Shown here piece by piece: positions 6,073 to 9,168 of a DNA stretch of 9,168 nt. Numbering within the stretch: the stretch's first letter is position 1; the number at the start of each line of letters is the position of its first letter. Below the pieces are notes generated by a model. It was not told where the DNA came from and made no database searches. It saw only the letters and a program-made list of their open reading frames with translations. Source of the stretch: Bacillota bacterium (GTDB lineage: Bacteria > Bacillota > Clostridia > Christensenellales > Borkfalkiaceae); contig QAKO01000106.1 of the NCBI GenBank assembly GCA_003343765.1, positions 1 through 9,168 on the forward strand, in the 5' to 3' direction. The position numbers and the translations under genes were made by a program.

Positions 6073-6813
6073 ATGAATATTTTAATTGAAACACATTCTC
6101 ATACCGTTGCCAGCGGTCATTTTACACGGGATACCATCACGGATCTTGCGCGGGCCGCGCAAACAAAGGGATTCCGCCTTTTATGTATCACGGATCACTC
6201 CCCTTCTATCCCCGGTTCTGCCTCGGACAACTATTTCCGATCTCTCAAATACTGCGAGAAAAAACGATTCGGCGTCGAAATACTATACGGTACAGAAGCC
6301 GACGTCATGGATGAACACGGCAATCTCGGCATGCGCAATGAAATTCTTGCCGAAATGGGGATCGTCATTGCCAGCCAACATCCGCCCTGCTTTAAACCTT
6401 CCGACATCGATACGAACACGCGCGGTCTGATTCATGCAATCGAAAGCGGCTGTATCGATATCGTAGGTCATCCCGATGATGAAAAATATCCGCTCGACGC
6501 GGAAGCTCTGGTCAATACCTGCAAACAGTTCGGCACAATGATCGAAATGAACAATGCATCCCTGACCCCGAACGGTTACCGCGGCGATGCAAAAGCGCGC
6601 GATGCCGAATTGCTTAAATTATGCAAAGAAAAGCGTGTTTACGTTTCTCTCGGTTCGGACAGTCACGGCGCAGCTCATATCGGAGATTTTACCTACGCGC
6701 TTGAACTTGTCCGCGATTGCAATTTCCCTGAAGAGTTGATCGTAAATTCCTCTTTGTCATTGTTTCGCTCCTTGTTAGAGCCGCATCAGGTAGCCCGAAA
6801 CAACCTTATTTAG
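6073..6813 (+). CDS. PHP-domain metal-dependent phosphoesterase, YcdX-like
   Basis: A 246-residue PHP-superfamily hydrolase resembling YcdX, a trinuclear-zinc phosphatase; the physiological substrate of this branch is generally not known. The metal-binding pattern is complete: His8 and His10 (ETHSHTVASGH, also His16), Asp41-His42 (CITDHS), Glu75 (GTEAD), His103 (ASQHPP), His133 (VGHPDD), and Asp196/His198 (LGSDSHGA). The first motif is ExHxH rather than the more usual DxHxH. The ATG at 6073 matches the usual N-terminus of the family, which begins just before the first His motif; a TTG at 6046 would add nine residues but also lacks a ribosome site. No clear Shine-Dalgarno precedes either start. 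It is divergent from the microcompartment operon, and nothing in the sequence ties its function to that pathway. An intrinsic terminator follows. Confidence 0.88.
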   Translation: MNILIETHSHTVASGHFTRDTITDLARAAQTKGFRLLCITDHSPSIPGSASDNYFRSLKYCEKKRFGVEILYGTEADVMDEHGNLGMRNEILAEMGIVIASQHPPCFKPSDIDTNTRGLIHAIESGCIDIVGHPDDEKYPLDAEALVNTCKQFGTMIEMNNASLTPNGYRGDAKARDAELLKLCKEKRVYVSLGSDSHGAAHIGDFTYALELVRDCNFPEELIVNSSLSLFRSLLEPHQVARNNLI

Positions 6814-6875
6814 TAAGCAGTGATTTTCCCACTAAAATTTATTCTGAATATTGACGGTACGCGCGATTACCGATC

Positions 6876-6914
6876 CGGCAAGGCTGTTGCATTCTGCAAC
6901 AGCCTTGCCGTTTT
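6876..6914 (+). terminator. Intrinsic terminator after the PHP gene
   Basis: A perfect 16-bp inverted repeat (arms 6876-6891 and 6895-6910, starting CGGCAAGGCTG) encloses a 3-nt loop and is followed by TTTT at 6911-6914. The GC-rich lower stem and trailing T run on the plus strand mark a Rho-independent terminator about 63 nt after the PHP stop codon. Confidence 0.92.
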
Positions 6915-6935
6915 CTATATCACAAACACTTTGAA

Positions 6936-6951
6936 TAATCCGAAGGGATTA
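6936..6951. repeat. Small inverted repeat at the likely edge of the mobile element
   Basis: A 6-bp perfect inverted repeat, TAATCC-GAAG-GGATTA, lies between the terminator and the recombinase-type gene. The stretch 6915-7012 holds no gene. Since serine recombinase genes usually sit next to an element end, an attachment site may lie here, but I cannot identify the core; this repeat is only a candidate. Confidence 0.25.
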
Positions 6952-7012
6952 CGATGTAGCCATTCCCGATAAACTTATCGATTTTTTTAAGATGCTTTCA
7001 GCGACAACATTT

Positions 7013-7810
7013 TTATTCACTAAACCTGGCATCAACAACTTTACTTACAAACTCAAAAGATAAAAGATCGTTTTTACTGATACCTTCAAATTCTTTAATC
7101 ATTTGATCAGTATAAATTGGATGTCTACATTCGTTACAACATTTGAATTTTGCGGTTGCACATTCTAAAATTATACTTTTTATCGCACTGAAACTTGGCT
7201 GTGGCTCATCAAGCATTCTTCTAATTTCGTTTGAATAACGTATTACCTCAGGTGTTCTTTCAAACAATTCTTTACCCTTTTCAACCAGCAATATTTCTCT
7301 ATGTTGATACACAAAAAACATTATTTTTTCAATCTGGTTAAGTAATTTTTTATCTGTAACGCTATTTTCAGTTATACAACCACCGTGGCAATCCCAGTGT
7401 CCACGCGAACGATTTATTTGCAACCTACGATAATGCTCACCGCATTGCCCGCATATAACATGTTGCTTCAAAAATTCAATAAGTGGCGAACATGGAGTGA
7501 TTGTAAATCCTTTTTGCTCACTCATTTTTTGAGCACGAACAAACACTTCATCATTCAATATAGACGGATAACTATCTGATCCTATGTAACGTTTATCGGT
7601 AATAATTCGTTTAATACGGTTTTTGCTCCAAACCGCCATATCTTCCATTATCGGTATATTTTCCGTAGTCAACTCATCAGCAATATCTTTTAATCCTTTA
7701 CCCTTTATATATTCATCAAATATTCTATGAATAACAATTACCTCTTTATCGAATGGCGTAACCTTGCCGCTATCAACCTTATATCCATAAGGTATCATCC
7801 TTAATTTCAT
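7013..7810 (-). CDS. Serine recombinase-type accessory protein (recombinase domain plus zinc ribbon, no catalytic domain)
   Basis: A 265-residue protein that begins directly with the DNA-binding recombinase domain (PF07508-like) of large serine recombinases: IPYGYKVDSGKV near the N-terminus, then HRIFDEYIKGKGLKDIADEL and VWSKNRIKRIITDKRYIG (about residues 60-78). A zinc beta-ribbon follows (CGQCGEHYRR and a second Cys/His cluster, HWDCHGGC), then a helical C-terminal part with another Cys group (CCNEC). The N-terminal resolvase domain with the catalytic Ser is absent. Similar catalytically empty proteins stand behind full serine recombinases in Clostridial integrative elements, so this may be a natural accessory rather than a truncation. 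The ATG at 7810 has a good AGGTGGTGAG ribosome site that overlaps the TGA of the upstream recombinase remnant, supporting an intact start. The DNA is clearly AT-richer than the BMC genes, a sign of transfer. Confidence 0.8.
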   Translation of the reverse strand: MKLRMIPYGYKVDSGKVTPFDKEVIVIHRIFDEYIKGKGLKDIADELTTENIPIMEDMAVWSKNRIKRIITDKRYIGSDSYPSILNDEVFVRAQKMSEQKGFTITPCSPLIEFLKQHVICGQCGEHYRRLQINRSRGHWDCHGGCITENSVTDKKLLNQIEKIMFFVYQHREILLVEKGKELFERTPEVIRYSNEIRRMLDEPQPSFSAIKSIILECATAKFKCCNECRHPIYTDQMIKEFEGISKNDLLSFEFVSKVVDARFSE

Positions 7811-7814
7811 TTTC

Positions 7815-8141
7815 TCACCACCTTTTTATGGGGAACTCTAACTCACATTTCAAACGAAATATCAATGTTCCATCCTGTTCCACAAAAACAGTATCGACAA
7901 TTGAATCATATATTTTTTCATCCATTGATGTAAGATAATCTGTATCATTGATAACCTTTCTAAGCTCACGCATACGTTCAATACATTTTTCATCTTCATC
8001 CTCGTTTATTAACTTGGTTCGCCGCAAACGCAAGTCATATATTTTTTGATTTAAGACATCCGTTTGTTGGACATAAAGCATTTGATCTATTACACCCTGT
8101 GTAAAAAGTTCTCCATAAGTAATTCTTTTTTTAGAAAGCAT
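7815..8141 (-). pseudogene. C-terminal remnant of a large serine recombinase
   Basis: About 108 residues remain of what looks like the last fifth of a large serine recombinase: a charged coiled-coil segment (YVQQTDVLNQKIYDLRLRRT, then DEDEKCIERMRELRKVI) followed by the typical terminal strand region FDE-like DEKIYDSIVDTVFVEQDGTL and FRLKCELEF. The catalytic, recombinase and zinc-ribbon domains are missing. Reading upstream, similarity stops near 8141, where the sequence changes abruptly into an unrelated Cys-repeat fragment in another frame. The ATG at 8141 may simply be chance at the breakpoint. In an intact element this gene would be the main recombinase, followed by the accessory protein at 7810-7013 in the same order as here. 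Whether any product is made is doubtful. Confidence 0.65.
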
Positions 8142-8550
8142 GTCCTTTGGGTTCGACGAAATCGGATACCTTTTCCTCACCGCAGGTCTCGCAGGTATAG
8201 GTGGTATAGCCGCCCTCTGTACAAGTAGGTTCGGTCACAACTTCCGAATAGGTATGACCGAGTGCCTCAACATAGCTATCTTTGAACGAGTATCCGCAGT
8301 CCGAACAAGTATGCAGGGTGTAGCCCTGTTCCGTACAAGTAGGCGCAATAACTTCATCTGTGTATGTATGCCCCTTTTCGTCTACGAACGTATCCGAATA
8401 TTCGTAGCCGCAAGTCGTACAAAAATGTGTCACATATCCCTTATGCGTACACGTTGCAGGAACGGTGATGTCCACGAACGAATGTCCCAGCGCGGGAATA
8501 AAATTGTCGTTGTAGCTTTCACCGCAATTTGTACAGGTATAAACCGTATA
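8131..8550 (-). pseudogene. Fragment of a Cys-rich repeat surface protein
   Basis: This frame encodes about 140 residues of tandem 38-residue units with the pattern GHTY-x5-PTCTExGYTxxTC-x2-CG-x4-D-x3-ALGHTY. Such units occur in long secreted or cell-surface proteins of gut Clostridia; their function is unknown, and the regular Cys pairs and His suggest metal binding or disulfides. The fragment has no start, signal peptide or anchor: it begins abruptly near 8550 inside sequence that reads as a replication protein in another frame, and stops at 8131 a few bases after meeting the recombinase remnant. Base composition is higher in GC than the recombinase DNA next to it. It is an orphan piece from elsewhere in the genome or an assembly error. 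Confidence 0.75.
8131..8550 (-). repeat. Tandem 114-bp repeats, 3.7 copies
   Basis: Unit starts, taken at the Tyr of the YTxxTC motif, fall at 8550, 8436, 8322 and 8208, an exact 114-nt (38-codon) period; the last copy is cut at 8131. Copies differ at many bases, so the array is diverged and selected at protein level, but it still offers short homology for recombination or misassembly. Confidence 0.85.
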
Positions 8551-8790
8551 TCGCCGTCCTTGGAGAACGATCTGAGATCCATTCCTTTGGTCTTGCCGAA
8601 CACATGAATACCTTTGCCGCTTACCGAACTTTCGATATACGTCTTGCCGCACTTTGCAAGCACCTCTTCCGCAAGTGCCGAACGCTTGCCGTCCTCTCCC
8701 ACGCAATGGTCGAGGTCGATACAGGCAATGCCGTCTTTACCATCCAGTGCATAGGCAAGCGCAACGCCACCGTTCTCCCTTATCTTCCTT
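8551..8790 (-). pseudogene. Fragment of a primase-polymerase-like phage or element replication protein
   Basis: About 80 residues match the N-terminal part of the primase-polymerase-like proteins of phages and integrative elements: GGVALAYAL, then DGIACIDLDHCV with acidic Asp-Leu-Asp, a helix (ALAEEVLAKCG), TYIESSVSGKGIHVFGKTKG, and LRSFSKDGDI. In the intact family the last motif continues into a strand with EFYQ-like sequence; here it breaks after GDI at about 8550 and turns into the Cys-repeat fragment in a different frame. Upstream, the match fades near 8786-8800, where the small SAP-like gene's frame comes in. It therefore lacks both a start and the catalytic remainder, and is a relic of an integrated element. 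The family assignment rests on motif recall. Confidence 0.6.
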
Positions 8791-9027
8791 CTCCCAAACA
8801 ACCTTTTGAGACTTAGGATGTGCACCCTTATTACTTTGCTTTGCCGGTACTTCCAATCCGTTCATGATCTTTATAATATGTATTATCAATTCCTCCTTTT
8901 TCTTTAATGTAGGCTGTGCAACACCTATCTCTCTTCCATAGGTTCGTAGCGAAAAAATGCTTTGCTCATTTAACTTCTGATACATGTCTTTGTACTGCTC
9001 AATCAGTTCCCTGCTTTCGTCTTTCAT
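8737..9027 (-). CDS. Small SAP/Rho-N-like protein, C-terminus probably altered by a rearrangement
   Basis: The frame from ATG 9027 encodes 96 residues. Residues 1-20 are a charged helix, and 27-56 (LRTYGREIGVAQPTLKKKEELIIHII) resemble the SAP or Rho N-terminal helix-extended-loop-helix fold that binds nucleic acid; small proteins with this pattern occur in Clostridial chromosomes and elements. A Lys-rich tail (KQSNKGAHPKSQK) follows. Beyond about residue 76 the sequence (EDKGERWRCACLCTGW) lies over the replication-protein fragment in another frame and is probably not native, so the true end is uncertain. The start is supported by AAGGAG about 12 nt upstream; an in-frame ATG at 9081 has no such site and would extend into the promoter leader. 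Function is unknown; DNA binding is inferred. Confidence 0.6.
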   Translation of the reverse strand: MKDESRELIEQYKDMYQKLNEQSIFSLRTYGREIGVAQPTLKKKEELIIHIIKIMNGLEVPAKQSNKGAHPKSQKVVWEKEDKGERWRCACLCTGW

Positions 9028-9096
9028 CTGTAACTTCTTCTCCTTAAAATAAAATGTTTTACTTTCTATAATGTAGTACAAAATAAGAGCATGTCT

Positions 9097-9125
9097 ATTA
9101 TATCATTTTAGAAAAGTTCAAGCAA
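9097..9125 (-). promoter_or_regulatory. Extended -10 promoter of the SAP-like gene
   Basis: On the minus strand TATAAT (9102-9097) is preceded by TGA, giving an extended TGnTATAAT box, and a weak TTGCTT (9125-9120) lies 17 nt away. The predicted start near 9090 gives a leader of about 63 nt. The region 9126-9168 shows nothing else I can support. Confidence 0.6.
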
Positions 9126-9168
9126 ATAGAAAGATGAACATTTTTGTAACGATTTTTAGGAGAGTTTG

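Noticed and set aside
6968..6990. Weak hairpin CGATAA-AC-TTATCG followed by a T run as a second terminator
   Set aside because: The stem is 6 bp, AT-rich and the loop of 2 nt is too small to be stable; the real terminator is at 6876-6914.
8131..8550. Repeat array considered as a CRISPR
   Set aside because: The 114-nt units are coding, diverged and directly abutting, with no repeat-spacer structure.
9028..9081. N-terminal extension of the SAP-like protein from ATG 9081
   Set aside because: No ribosome site precedes it and the added residues look like a translated leader; ATG 9027 has AAGGAG upstream.

Overview
The window looks like a chromosomal segment from a fermentative anaerobic Bacillota, most likely a gut Clostridia. 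The basis is a glycyl radical enzyme with its radical-SAM activase, strong AGGAGG-type ribosome binding sites, perfect sigma-A-type promoters, and a mobile-element relic of Clostridial type. I cannot name the genus.

Positions 1-5943 (all minus strand) are part of a bacterial microcompartment (BMC) operon of the glycyl-radical propanediol type, best matching the fucose/rhamnose class often called GRM5. In transcription order it holds: a glycyl radical diol dehydratase (5881-3374), its activating enzyme (3368-2571), a EutS/PduU-type shell protein (2566-2186), a EutP/PduV-type GTPase (2184-1672), a class II L-fuculose-phosphate-type aldolase (1600-797), a GlcG/HbpS-like protein (793-302), and the N-terminus of a CoA-acylating aldehyde dehydrogenase that leaves the window (308-1). 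Gaps are 1-5 nt or a 7-nt overlap, except before the aldolase, where a second promoter sits. The inferred pathway: the aldolase splits fuculose- or rhamnulose-1-phosphate to DHAP and lactaldehyde; lactaldehyde is reduced to 1,2-propanediol by an enzyme not in the window; the radical enzyme dehydrates it to propionaldehyde; the aldehyde dehydrogenase makes propionyl-CoA inside the shell. Aldolase, GlcG-like protein and aldehyde dehydrogenase each carry an amphipathic terminal helix of the encapsulation-peptide type. The radical enzyme has no terminal peptide but carries an internal insert of about 40 residues with similar helices.

Positions 5882-6072 are a divergent regulatory region. Its minus-strand promoter (TTGACA-17-TATAAT) shares a 14-bp element (12/14 identical) with the internal promoter in front of the aldolase. 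Positions 6073-6813 (plus) encode a YcdX-type PHP phosphoesterase, followed by a strong intrinsic terminator (6876-6914).

Positions about 6915-9168 are a decayed or scrambled mobile element on the minus strand: a serine-recombinase-type protein without a catalytic domain (7810-7013), the C-terminal remnant of another large serine recombinase (8141-7815), a fragment of a Cys-rich 38-residue-repeat surface protein (8550-8131), a fragment of a primase-polymerase-like replication protein (about 8790-8551), and a small SAP/Rho-N-like protein with its own promoter (9027 down to about 8790). Three abrupt junctions between unrelated, out-of-frame pieces make this either a natural graveyard of illegitimate recombination or an assembly chimera.
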